DNA of 64,000 nt from a virus. The position numbers were made by a program, and so were the translations under genes. Shown one piece after another: positions 32,401-40,389 of this stretch (position 1 is the first letter of the stretch; the number at the start of each line of letters is the position of its first letter). The notes under the pieces were generated by a model. It did no database searches. It was not told where the DNA came from and saw nothing but the letters and a program-made list of their open reading frames with translations. Where the stretch lies: IMG/VR virus record IMGVR_UViG_3300042691_025267, positions 1 to 64,000 of that record, one strand, 5' to 3'.

Positions 32401-33104
32401 GTACCAACTTCGTTTCTCCCAAGTCTCTGTAACATTTCTTTTAATTTTATGCGATCATGCCACGGAAACATGTGATCTCCAATCTTTGGCATTTCATCAG
32501 CGGACTTTGTTAGATTGGACAGTAAAGAAAATTCCTGACCCCACTCCAGTATCATACCAATACCAGGAACTAGGAATGTCCGATGTAAACTTTCTAATTG
32601 AATTAATGATGGAATTGAAATTTGTAAATCAGCACTTGCCAACATTCCGTTCTTTCCACGATTTATTGTAACTCTGGTTATTCCAGGCGGTGGTATACGA
32701 ACATAGTTACCCGTATTGGTTGATAACGTTGCTCGTTTATCAAAGATTTGACCAATTGTAATAGCAAGTTCTGCGTCAGGGTCTTTTGCATAGACTCGTT
32801 TGGTTTCACCATTCGGTCCATAGGTGTATCCTATCAGTGGAGTATTATCACCTGCCTCAGCGTACATGTCTTCATACGCTACATCTTCTGCTATTCCGTG
32901 CAACCCCAACGAGAATCCAATATATCCTTCGCTTAAATCAGCACTCGCTTCGCCACCCAACATTTTATGACGTAACGTTGTTGTTGCTTTTACAAAGGGC
33001 ATAGCCATTTGTATTGTATTATTTAGACGCGATCTATTATCCAATACGTCTGCAATTTTTCTGTTTATTACTTTGTAGTCAAAAGAACTTTTATCGTGCG
33101 CCAT
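29454..33104 (-). CDS. large baseplate hub protein with embedded DUF2272-like domain
   Basis: 1216-aa tail protein, the largest next to the tape measure. The N-terminal half has a hub-like beta pattern (VRIPPPGITRVTINRGKNG, LADLQISIPSL-type stretch, FLVPGIGMILEWGQ) that I compare with gp27-type hubs. A Cys-rich knuckle (CKKCKPCLP) leads into a domain at about residues 785-920 with HHWSGAFISYVMKQS, NGKHSNYAQSI, QLGDIIVGN and GHGDIVVNIS. That is the look of DUF2272/NlpC-P60-like folds and could be a cell-wall hydrolase for DNA entry, as the lysozyme domain of T4 gp5. Another CQECARQ follows near 1010. The C-terminus is Pro/Ser-rich. Hub identity is inferred from size, order and these domains. 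Confidence 0.7.
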   Translation of the reverse strand: MAHDKSSFDYKVINRKIADVLDNRSRLNNTIQMAMPFVKATTTLRHKMLGGEASADLSEGYIGFSLGLHGIAEDVAYEDMYAEAGDNTPLIGYTYGPNGETKRVYAKDPDAELAITIGQIFDKRATLSTNTGNYVRIPPPGITRVTINRGKNGMLASADLQISIPSLIQLESLHRTFLVPGIGMILEWGQEFSLLSNLTKSADEMPKIGDHMFPWHDRIKLKEMLQRLGRNEVGTEEILEDYAYKTNGQYMWLFGRVANFNVKSNSDGSAECTVKIVGTSEDSWAYSTKNTVTPARARGTPICADNSNSIYGYFTNTSAGKNLKTLLDNTVDPNKNSPWKDHVKIFKQSNSKRGEPKPNDKNVNTNSISFGDAEDAYFMTWRFFVNVVLNDEDVGVKSIFKGAALTPVELAKIAVLKPYNTTGDLKTASSSPGPLILTDPAESYVGINKHLRSTDLTTLVIVNELAATLAEKDPEYKTQGSQQTSMKKTKDTEDFSKVGLFENSATVTDPNNPDKAFLSTGVWINHKAVIECMIQGDTLLRGISLLLQRMSAATRNYWNLVLDDLEPTANAEINPVHNRMVVDANWRENGNDVVSRFMDKVHLFNKYIRTDTESGELIGSELIDCSVDLSLPKRLFTQIVATGLVQQSDMDAINAPPPGQQPAQSTGTDISDGDIPRDPSLSDPNDVLRRMFAVLSIYPGGDTEQGPDLTILPRTERKKLVEAYGRCKKQNTQTTAQTSGVGNRSAPIVISPVDVSNKTVEERKVLQSEAQKLVNGPQCKKCKPCLPTQTAPDDLTKWIEEHHWSGAFISYVMKQSKTNFPGNGKHSNYAQSIKNNKAPGWLALSPASTKVQLGDIIVGNRVNPDSGKVSDNTYTTSDWSGKAGHGDIVVNISNKASAIGGNVSDKVSYASYGLSNGLVTDKNVYVILRPPAEAVSTIVSTAKAELDLWTTNGWVENNPAAFAKLNEYYGGVGLPLIPSTTSPTTVSPSDQCTEDVYKNAGDGNADAGKSLCQECARQQEIVRQVQILDSGTEAAEEKQAEIRELHKLQTLFRYSEIYPEHMVAQIAGNANGIRSNSFGAAPGALAIKADITMPGINGFRLGELFWIDRIPAFYKAFGAFQTLTIEDVIDNSGWKTKIHAVFNYLGEEWKRKMFGILTAPTPSTENKSSSPSVKIPSDIKVKTFEEAARGALQKNLLGGLSAAKRVAGRVNKPRNP

Positions 33105-33112
33105 ATGAATCC

Positions 33113-33376
33113 TTAATAGGTTTGTGGAATAATAATTCGTGTTCCCGGTTTAATAAATATGGAGCCGTTTACTCCATCATTTCTATTTGCGATGACATGC
33201 CACAGTGTTGCCGATCCTAAATACTTATATGCTAATGTATCCCACCGATCTCCAACTCTAGCAACATGTTCATATTCTATTAAATCTTCTATTGGATCAT
33301 TTGGTATTCCCGTACTATAGTACCGTTTCCCATCATCCATTCGTAGTATATTGATATTATTAATATATCTTGCCAT
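33113..33376 (-). CDS. LysM-like tail protein (gpX / gp53-like)
   Basis: 87-aa protein with the small LysM-type fold of baseplate proteins: HVARVGDRWDTLAYKYLGSA, LWHVIANRND and IKPGTRIIIP. This is the pattern of P2 gpX and of the LysM part of T4 gp53, which join the hub or wedge. It lies between the hub and the tube-cap-like gene, with 8- and 21-bp gaps, which agrees with a baseplate role. Confidence 0.83.
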   Translation of the reverse strand: MARYINNINILRMDDGKRYYSTGIPNDPIEDLIEYEHVARVGDRWDTLAYKYLGSATLWHVIANRNDGVNGSIFIKPGTRIIIPQTY

Positions 33377-33397
33377 AAGTATTATACCGATAGGTTA

Positions 33398-35257
33398 TTA
33401 AGGTGTTCTACGTCCAATGCCTAGTCCTGACGCAAACCCTGCGGCTGCGGTTTTTACGGTTCCAAAGTTGGGTTTAAATGCAGGAATTTTAATCGGTCCC
33501 AATTGTGGTGCCCGTCGTTCGGTCGTCGTAGTTTCTGCTGGTTGTGGCGTGGAAGATTTTGGTATACTTTCTTCTTTTATGATAGTCGAGAAGTTATCCG
33601 TATCTTGTTCCGTCATTCCATAGAAAGGAGAACTTGCAATTCTTGTTGCTTTTTCTATCAATGTGAATTTCATATCCATGACAGCAGAAATTGGAACTTG
33701 TCGGTCTATATCCCACGATTCTGATATTTCATTAAAATTGGTATTTAACGCTGTCACATAACCTGGTTGGTTCGTGTATACATTACCGATAGTTAAACGT
33801 ACGATGTTTGGTTGTAATATTCCTCGACTGAATCCATACGGAAATACTAGTCCGGTCAAATAATTTATACGTCTCCATACACCGTCCAATTCATCTGCGC
33901 CAAATGCAATTATTCCAAGTTTAAATGATATTTCTCGTTGCACTCCCACGTAGTTAATAAACTTTTCCATGCGTCCAATATATTGATATGGTTTATATTC
34001 AGGAGTTGCAGTTTGTTGCAAATCACGAATATACGCACGAAATCGTATCGGAGATGTGTCATCGCCCATCGCAAACGATACTACTATTGGATCTTCAAAT
34101 GATGAATTAATTGCACGATAGGGAATATTTTTAACTTCAGTGTTTACTTGTTTTGGTGGTAAATTACTTGGATCTTTAATATAAGAAATACGTTTTTTAG
34201 CATCAGTTGGTTCCGATAACTGGCCGTCACCAGATCGTTTTGCTTTTGCTGTTTGTGGTGTATCATTGTCTGACCATACTGCTTTACTTAAAGAATCACT
34301 GGCGTCAAAATATTTTATGAACGATACCGATTTGGTAGATACCGATGTACCAAGTTGCGGATTTTGTGTAGACGTACCGAGTTGAACATTGTCGGTAAGT
34401 GATTTTGGAAGTTTTACACCACCCAAATTAAATACTGAACCCAGCGCACGTTTACCCAACGACGACACTGCAGAAGTTTTATTATTTGGCTTTACAACCT
34501 CACTAACCGTTTCGTCTGCATAACTCTGTTGTTGTTCATATAATCGTTTTTGTATATCAGGAATATATTTGGATAATTCCGGTCTACTAACCTTCCAACT
34601 TTCCGCATTCCAGTTACCACCAAGTTGACCAACATTTCGTTTTTGTAATGGACTCACAGCAGATACTGCGCTCTTTGCAGTATCTACTACCGATTTAAGT
34701 GGACCTAACAATCTACCTTTTAATGCACCTCCAATCTTTCCCAACGTAGATGATGCACCAGGAGGTGCCGTTGGATCTTCTCCTAACAAGGGAATACTTT
34801 TAGATTTCAATGCGTTATACGTAGACATCTGTAACTGTCCCATCGTTCTAACACTTTGATATGAACGATCAGTTTTACCGATCAGTTCATTTGCCGGTCG
34901 TAGATTTCGTTTGATGTGTAAAAATGGCACTGCATTTGCAACAACAAATGCCGGATTTATCAATCGTGTGGATTCAAACGTGTTACCCAATTGTAACACT
35001 TGTTGTTTTGCCAAGAACAATAACCCGTTCGTACTGAGTTGGAACAACGTTAGTCGTTTCACATCTTCCACCGTACTTCTTAGTGGAAGCATTCGGGATT
35101 CCGCTTTGTTCCAATATCCCTTACCAGGCTTTCGTACTATAAACGGTGCATCATTTCTTCCATTGCTGGGTTTACCGTTTTCAAACTTACTGGTTGCCCC
35201 AGCGTACAACTTGTCTACGTTCTGGTTAAATCGTTGTTCTAGAGTTAGAAATGACAT
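33398..35257 (-). CDS. baseplate/tail-tube junction protein (gp48/gp54-like)
   Basis: 619-aa tail protein downstream of the tape measure. The C-terminal third has RFRAYIRDLQQT, PYQYIGRMEKFINYVG, REISFKLGIIAF, LVFPYGFSRG, VRLTIGNVYTNQPGYVTAL and WDIDRQVPISAVMDMKFTLIE, the tube-like fold signs seen in gp48/gp54-type proteins that cap the tail tube on the baseplate. The middle (about 160-350) is low-complexity and Ser/Lys/Gln-rich and may be a flexible insertion. T4 gp48 (364 aa) and gp54 (320 aa) are shorter; this one might combine roles. The exact homology is uncertain. Confidence 0.68.
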   Translation of the reverse strand: MSFLTLEQRFNQNVDKLYAGATSKFENGKPSNGRNDAPFIVRKPGKGYWNKAESRMLPLRSTVEDVKRLTLFQLSTNGLLFLAKQQVLQLGNTFESTRLINPAFVVANAVPFLHIKRNLRPANELIGKTDRSYQSVRTMGQLQMSTYNALKSKSIPLLGEDPTAPPGASSTLGKIGGALKGRLLGPLKSVVDTAKSAVSAVSPLQKRNVGQLGGNWNAESWKVSRPELSKYIPDIQKRLYEQQQSYADETVSEVVKPNNKTSAVSSLGKRALGSVFNLGGVKLPKSLTDNVQLGTSTQNPQLGTSVSTKSVSFIKYFDASDSLSKAVWSDNDTPQTAKAKRSGDGQLSEPTDAKKRISYIKDPSNLPPKQVNTEVKNIPYRAINSSFEDPIVVSFAMGDDTSPIRFRAYIRDLQQTATPEYKPYQYIGRMEKFINYVGVQREISFKLGIIAFGADELDGVWRRINYLTGLVFPYGFSRGILQPNIVRLTIGNVYTNQPGYVTALNTNFNEISESWDIDRQVPISAVMDMKFTLIEKATRIASSPFYGMTEQDTDNFSTIIKEESIPKSSTPQPAETTTTERRAPQLGPIKIPAFKPNFGTVKTAAAGFASGLGIGRRTP

Positions 35258-35270
35258 ATGTTAGTTTTAC

Positions 35271-38200
35271 CTATTGAGATTGTGCGCGATATAATCCACT
35301 AACCACTGCCGAATCACTTGCATTTACTAGAACCTTTCCTACCTTGGCACCGTCCATGTGAATTTGAATACCTTGTAGTGCGGTAATAAAGTTATTCAAT
35401 TTTTGTTCCATGCCACTAGTATCCACCGTCACTGGTTTTTGTTCAGTTTCTCGTGGTTCCTGTTGTTGCTGCTGTCCACCTGCCATCGTTCCAAGATCTA
35501 CTGATGGTGATGATATGCCTGGTCCCGATGGCGTTGCTTGAGGTTTCTTCTTACCGAATAGTCCACCCGCCAATTTACCGAGCTTAGATCCAACCAATGA
35601 ACCAATTGCAGTTCCTACGCCTGGTATTGGGATTGCCGTTCCGATTGCTCCGCCGAGTGCCTTTCCAATACCACCTTTGGCAAGTGATCCTAACGCACCT
35701 TTTACCCCACCTTGCTTAAAGGCAGAGAATGCGTTCATTGCCCCAGAAAGTCCTGGAACCTTTTTACCAAGCATGCCTAGTCCTTGGGTTAATAATGAAC
35801 TCTTGACTCCACCAACGCCACCTTCTTTAAAGGCACCCATTGCTCCAGAAAGTCCGGGAACCTTTCCACCTAAGAAGCCCAATCCTGTATTCAATAAACT
35901 AGATTTCAATCCGCCGACGCCACCTTCTTTAAAGGCGCCAATTGAACCAGATAAAGAAGAGAATCTATTTCCTAACAATCCCAATCCAGTATTCAACGCG
36001 TTAGATTTTATTCCACCAACTCCACCTTGTTTGTACGTATCATACATGTTAGTTGCTTGTGGCATATACTTCGCAAAGCCTGGCACTCTACTACCGGCAA
36101 GTCCCATTCCTTTGGACATCAAATTGGATTTCAGACTACCTACCAATCCACCATCACGCATTTTAACACCGACGCCCGCAGCAAAGTTTTTTGACCATTC
36201 ACTTGGTTGTTTCCGTGGCATTGCTTTCCCACGTTCACGACTATTCTTTACCCATTCTGGTTCTGCTTTCCCAACATCATATCCAGTATAAAACAATGGG
36301 TTTTTTCCTTTATTCCACGACATTTGTGATTGTTCTTTGTAAGTATCATAGGTTTCTGATAATCCCAGTCCAATAATAAATGCTTCTGCTCCTGCAACAT
36401 TAACCGCACGTGAAATGAGGGATTCTGCTCCATCCATGCCAACCGTCTCAGCTATTGCTTTCCATTGACCTTTTAAGATTTGTTGGATTAAGGCAAAGTT
36501 TTTCAGTTTTCCCGTCACGCCTTCAACTTTATCAAGTGTTTGTGCATACCGAGTTATATCTTTTAGAACTGCGGCAATAGAACCTACCGTTGATGCAGAG
36601 TCAAGTGCAGCACTTCCAGTTTTATTTAAACTATCTAATTTATCCACACCAATAGAAGAAACTGCTTTTGCGTTTAATACATATTCACCATTAGACAACA
36701 TTGCAGGAATACTATCACTAGTTGGAGTTCCCGGTCCTGTAACTTTTCCACCTTCTGCAAATCCCGTCGCTGAGACTTTAGGTTTATTTGTTGGGATTTG
36801 AGTAGAAGGTTGTACTGGTTGAAATAAATTACCTCTGTATGTTCCTGGCAGAATATTGCCGTATGTATTGTTGAGATACTGTATGTTGCTCGCCGTAATA
36901 GCATCCTCTTGAGCTTTTCTTATGTTTTCTTGACTAATCTGTGCCGCACGCATAGCAGGTAAGTTACGCATCTGTACTGCTTTATTTTCTTTATCTTTTG
37001 CATAACCGACATCACTTTCGGTAAATACATTTGTGTTTGTTTCTGCCGAATATCTAGCTCCTTGTACTTTACCTGCCTTAATCTGTTCTTGCACCTTACT
37101 ATTATTTTCAGAAAGCCAAGTTTGTGTCAGTTTTTCAATTACAGTCTTATCTACACCAGCTTGACGTAAAACATCTCGTGCTTCGTATCCTTTATTTTGA
37201 GAAAATAGTTGCCTTGCTTGATTTTCTGCTTTAATTTTATCCCCAATAAATGGTATTTCAGCAGCAATACGTAGAATTAGTTCGGATAACGCACCAAACC
37301 CAGTCGTGATGGCAGCAATAAGTGCTATCGTACCTCCAGGACCCTCTAAAAACTTCATCAGATCGCCAGCAGGCCCCATTGCTTTCAATAGACTATCTAA
37401 CAAAGAATTACCTTTTTCTGCTTCAGTTAATTCTGGAGATTTTGTTGGTTTTGGTGCGGCAAGTTTTTGTAATTCACTGATACTCATACCCATGAATCGT
37501 TCTAATGCAATTCTGGTAGGTCGGTCAAGGTCCGTAATGTCCTTGCCTAGAGTTTGAAGTTGTCTATTAAGTTCATTATATAGATCGGCATCACTTCCTG
37601 TTACCGAAACTTCCATCAGTCTATTTGCGTCAATGTTCATTCCCATTGCGCCCAATTCAGCAGATCCCTCTAAGAATCCTTCATAATTGTCAATAATACT
37701 ATCACCAAATTGACTTACTTTATTTAAATCAACACCCATTCGTTTTGCATCAGCAGCGGCGCGTGCAAACGAATCAGCAAATCGTGATCCATTTCGTGCC
37801 ATCAATTCTGAATATTTTCCGATTGCCTCCATTGCAACTTTTGGAGTCATACCTGCTTTACTAAACTGTGTTAAAAATTTATTTTGAAGAACCCCTGCTT
37901 TGTTAAGATCACCGAGCGCTTGTGTGGCAAATACTCGACGTGCTTTTACGATAGCATCAGTAGATAATCCTCTTTCTGCTGCAAGATTTGCCACACTTTT
38001 CATTGCACCTTCGTCTAATACGCCAAACTCTTCTTGCACAGATTTTAATGCATCTTCTCTAGTTTTTTGATCTACATAAATTTTTGCTTTTTCTACCAAT
38101 GGGCCACGATCTGCGGTGAGTCTTTCGGCTAACCCCTTAAATTCTGTCATTGCGCCAGAGAATACATCCCCAACCGATCCTTGTCCAAATGCAGCACTTG

Positions 38201-39044
38201 TTAAACCACGACCAGCATTAAATAACGTTGAAAATGTGTCTCCAATGAGATCACCGAGTCCTGTAAAATCTAATGACTCAAAAGTTTCTTTCATCCCTAC
38301 AAATGAATCTTTCAGCATCCGTGCTTGTAACTCGGCTGCTTGAGTCATTGAAAGACCAAAGTCTTGTTGTGTTTTCTTAATAGAATTAACAAAATCTATT
38401 GCCGCACTTGCCGCCTTACCTAATCCAATAGCAAGTAGACTTAATCCTCCGACAACCAGACCAAGCGCTGCCGCAGCGCTTGCAAGTGTTGCGCCTCCTG
38501 CCATCTTGGCAATGTTACCAGCCACTGCCAATCTACTTGGTGCCGGTCCCGCCGAGGTTAATGCTTCCGATGCTTTTTGTTCTGTAGAAGATGATTTTTC
38601 GTATTTCTGTGATGCTTTTTCTGCTTTACTCTTTAAATCTTTACGTTGCGCATACAAGTCACGAAATTTGATTTCTTCAGTAATTGATGCCAGTGCTCCG
38701 CCCGATGCTGCTCGTTTCCGTGTCAAGGTCACATATTCATCATATTGACGAGCACGGAGTTGCATTTCTCTACGATCAATATCAGCTTTTCGTTTAGCAG
38801 TAGCTAAACTTGCCTGCAACATAGTATTTTCTTGTCGTTTTAATTGAGCAGTTTTTAATTCTTCAACTATACTGTTTTTAAATTCAACAACACGGGCTCT
38901 AAATGTTTTGTTTTGCTCTTTAAGATGTTTAACCTGTTCCGTGTGCGCAGAAATTAAACTACGAGTTTCCTCTTGTAGTTTTTTATATAATTTAGCTTGA
39001 TCGGCCGCTTCTTTTTTAAGTTGGTCTACACTAGGATCTGCCAT
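35271..39044 (-). CDS. tail tape-measure protein
   Basis: 1257-aa protein that sets tail length. N-terminal 160 residues are a charged coiled coil (LKKEAADQAKLYKKLQEETR, KRKADIDRREMQLRARQYDE). A hydrophobic Ala/Gly-rich segment (about 180-215; GGLSLLAIGLGKAASAA) follows, as expected for the membrane-entry part. Near 790 is GFAEGGKVTGPGTPTSD with IPAMLSNGEYVLNAKAV, a motif I know from many tape measures. The C-terminal quarter contains Gly-rich tandem repeats. Placement after the gp26/gp51-like pair and before the tube cap supports the call. At about 0.15 nm per residue the length implies a tail near 190 nm, which is an inference from a general rule. Confidence 0.9.
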   Translation of the reverse strand: MADPSVDQLKKEAADQAKLYKKLQEETRSLISAHTEQVKHLKEQNKTFRARVVEFKNSIVEELKTAQLKRQENTMLQASLATAKRKADIDRREMQLRARQYDEYVTLTRKRAASGGALASITEEIKFRDLYAQRKDLKSKAEKASQKYEKSSSTEQKASEALTSAGPAPSRLAVAGNIAKMAGGATLASAAAALGLVVGGLSLLAIGLGKAASAAIDFVNSIKKTQQDFGLSMTQAAELQARMLKDSFVGMKETFESLDFTGLGDLIGDTFSTLFNAGRGLTSAAFGQGSVGDVFSGAMTEFKGLAERLTADRGPLVEKAKIYVDQKTREDALKSVQEEFGVLDEGAMKSVANLAAERGLSTDAIVKARRVFATQALGDLNKAGVLQNKFLTQFSKAGMTPKVAMEAIGKYSELMARNGSRFADSFARAAADAKRMGVDLNKVSQFGDSIIDNYEGFLEGSAELGAMGMNIDANRLMEVSVTGSDADLYNELNRQLQTLGKDITDLDRPTRIALERFMGMSISELQKLAAPKPTKSPELTEAEKGNSLLDSLLKAMGPAGDLMKFLEGPGGTIALIAAITTGFGALSELILRIAAEIPFIGDKIKAENQARQLFSQNKGYEARDVLRQAGVDKTVIEKLTQTWLSENNSKVQEQIKAGKVQGARYSAETNTNVFTESDVGYAKDKENKAVQMRNLPAMRAAQISQENIRKAQEDAITASNIQYLNNTYGNILPGTYRGNLFQPVQPSTQIPTNKPKVSATGFAEGGKVTGPGTPTSDSIPAMLSNGEYVLNAKAVSSIGVDKLDSLNKTGSAALDSASTVGSIAAVLKDITRYAQTLDKVEGVTGKLKNFALIQQILKGQWKAIAETVGMDGAESLISRAVNVAGAEAFIIGLGLSETYDTYKEQSQMSWNKGKNPLFYTGYDVGKAEPEWVKNSRERGKAMPRKQPSEWSKNFAAGVGVKMRDGGLVGSLKSNLMSKGMGLAGSRVPGFAKYMPQATNMYDTYKQGGVGGIKSNALNTGLGLLGNRFSSLSGSIGAFKEGGVGGLKSSLLNTGLGFLGGKVPGLSGAMGAFKEGGVGGVKSSLLTQGLGMLGKKVPGLSGAMNAFSAFKQGGVKGALGSLAKGGIGKALGGAIGTAIPIPGVGTAIGSLVGSKLGKLAGGLFGKKKPQATPSGPGISSPSVDLGTMAGGQQQQQEPRETEQKPVTVDTSGMEQKLNNFITALQGIQIHMDGAKVGKVLVNASDSAVVSGLYRAQSQ
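35690..36160 (-). repeat. Gly-rich tandem repeats within the tape measure
   Basis: Four to five imperfect coding repeats of about 28-30 codons (residues about 960-1118), each of the form GGVGGhKSxLLxxGLGhLGxKVPGLSGAMxAFKEGG. DNA copies are near-identical over tens of bases, e.g. around 35700-35880. They likely arose by in-frame duplication and can recombine to change tail-protein length. Confidence 0.8.
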
Positions 39045-39047
39045 ATA

Positions 39048-39419
39048 TTACTCAAACAGGGCGTGATATGCTACCGCCAACAATAGTTGTATATTACCAC
39101 TTGGTACTGTTCCTAATGGATACCCCGATACGCCTGTTCCTTTAAATACACGAGTGCCACTAATACGTGCAATCGGCATACCACTTACTGCATTTCCTTT
39201 AAATACCAAGTCTCCCACAAGCGTTACCAGTGGGCTACCAGATGGAGACATTCCTTTAAACAGTTTGTTTCCAGATACCGTGTATACTGCAGCGCCCGAT
39301 ACACCGGACCCACCATATACTCTAGAATCTCCCACGATAGTTAACGTGGGAGATCCAGAGACAGATGATCCTTTATAAGCTCTATCAGTATTTTCCAACA
39401 AGTATCGCAATCGTATCAT
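39048..39419 (-). CDS. tandem-repeat beta protein (123 aa)
   Basis: Short protein of about five 19-20-residue repeats with consensus (Y/F)KGxxxSGxPxxxhxGxxh, for example FKGMSPSGSPLVTLVGD and FKGTGVSGYPLGTV. The regular spacing predicts a small beta-solenoid or beta-hairpin stack. It sits between the gp51-like ORF and the tape measure with ATGA and 3-bp junctions, where a tail chaperone or baseplate part is expected. I do not know a family. DNA repeats follow the protein repeats. Confidence 0.65.
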   Translation of the reverse strand: MIRLRYLLENTDRAYKGSSVSGSPTLTIVGDSRVYGGSGVSGAAVYTVSGNKLFKGMSPSGSPLVTLVGDLVFKGNAVSGMPIARISGTRVFKGTGVSGYPLGTVPSGNIQLLLAVAYHALFE

Positions 39420-39661
39420 CGTCGTTTACTCGCTTTCTCTATTTGTTTAGATTCTTCTTCTTTCAGTTTACCAAATTCTCTAATCATAAAGTTTCGCATG
39501 TAAACCGGCATTTGGTATAAATCCATCACACTAAACGCACCTTTTGAGTAATGAGCAACCGTCATTATGATTTTTAACGTTTCAGCTTTATACTCTTGAG
39601 TCAGGCCAAAAAAAGTTGGTGCCGAGCGGCAACCTCGTCTCTTCTGAAGTACCACACACAC
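39416..39661 (-). CDS. gp51-like tail assembly ORF, possibly made by +1 frameshift from gp26
   Basis: Open frame overlapping the end of the gp26-like gene by 74 bp. The meaningful part is from about 39607: GLTQEYKAETLKIIMTVAHY, then KGAFSVMDLYQMPVYMRNFM, ending in a basic coiled tail. The pattern (xxMPVxxRxFMI) suits gp51-type baseplate or tail-chaperone proteins that follow gene 26. The only upstream start is a GTG at 39661 and the first ATG (39565) has no Shine-Dalgarno. A run of seven T (39614-39608 on the minus strand) in the overlap would allow a +1 slip of the Phe tRNA from gp26 into this frame, giving a 311-aa fusion. Sequencing error in the homopolymer is the alternative. Confidence 0.6.
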   Translation of the reverse strand: MCVVLQKRRGCRSAPTFFGLTQEYKAETLKIIMTVAHYSKGAFSVMDLYQMPVYMRNFMIREFGKLKEEESKQIEKASKRR

Positions 39662-40352
39662 AGTCTAATGTAATCTTAAAATTAATATCTGGGATAATGT
39701 TTCTGTATGTTTCCCGAAGATACCGTGCATCTCGTACTAACATATTGTCCACAAAACTCCAGATCGTAGACTTTGATGTATCTCCATTCACCGACAAAAT
39801 CATATGCTTTAATCGTGTAGTTGCGTCTGCTTCCACATCTGAGTTGATTTTTTTCAGTGACTTAACTTCTTTTTCTATTGCTAATTCATCACCACGAGTC
39901 AGTAACTTAAGAACAATTTCGGCCTTTGATAACGGAAGTACAATTTTAAAATCTGGCTTAGTTCCCACTTGTGGTTCATTTTGGGTACTAAGTTCTGCCA
40001 AGTTTACCGTTTGATCTACCTGCTTTCCACAGGACGGACATTCCAGCGATACTTCATAGTCTTTACCATATCCTAAAATACGTGAGGCAACCATGACAGC
40101 ATTTAAATCACCCACCAATAAATCGGTAGTCTTTACTCCTTTTGTGGCAATGATAGCGTCCATAAATCTATCTAACACAATTCCCTTTTGAATCAAGTTC
40201 GGTGATGTTAAGATATCTTCGTGCTTTGCTGTCATGTAATGTAATTCAATTTGACCACTACGTAACGGACTTCCCTCTGGATAAAATAGTCCCTTAGATG
40301 GGAGATCAATGGTTTCCGTGGGAAATGTTGTTGTAACTGATTGTTGTTCCAT
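39588..40352 (-). CDS. 26: baseplate hub subunit, gp26-like (T4_baseplate family)
   Basis: 254-aa protein of the gp26-like family found in T4-like phages, by IDLPSKGLFYPEGSPL, the LHYMTAKHEDILTSPNLIQKG block, DLNAVMVASRILGYGKDY and the zinc knuckle ECPSCGKQVD, with a second CVCG near the C-terminus. Here gp26 acts in baseplate hub assembly. It is the first gene of the tail block and is preceded by the candidate late promoter at 40380. It stops just after a T7 run that may shift ribosomes into the gp51-like frame. Confidence 0.85.
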   Translation of the reverse strand: MEQQSVTTTFPTETIDLPSKGLFYPEGSPLRSGQIELHYMTAKHEDILTSPNLIQKGIVLDRFMDAIIATKGVKTTDLLVGDLNAVMVASRILGYGKDYEVSLECPSCGKQVDQTVNLAELSTQNEPQVGTKPDFKIVLPLSKAEIVLKLLTRGDELAIEKEVKSLKKINSDVEADATTRLKHMILSVNGDTSKSTIWSFVDNMLVRDARYLRETYRNIIPDINFKITLDCVCGTSEETRLPLGTNFFWPDSRV

Positions 40353-40379
40353 AAAACCCTCTTGTTAAAGTTATACCCT

Positions 40380-40389
40380 AATAAATATC
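40380..40389 (-). promoter_or_regulatory. candidate late promoter (GATATTTATT) for the tail block
   Basis: Minus-strand GATATTTATT, 27 bp before the gp26 ATG, at the exact border between the helicase gene and the structural genes. It overlaps the helicase stop codon. Nine of ten bases match the sites at 2703 and 8593. Confidence 0.5.

Noticed and set aside
35690-36160. Possible CRISPR array because of spaced repeats
   Set aside because: Repeats are in frame, imperfect and encode the Gly-rich part of the tape measure; there are no unique spacers.
35677-36291. Plus-strand Pro-rich ORF of 204 codons
   Set aside because: It is the reverse complement of the Gly-rich tape-measure repeats, which read as Pro on the other strand; no start signal.
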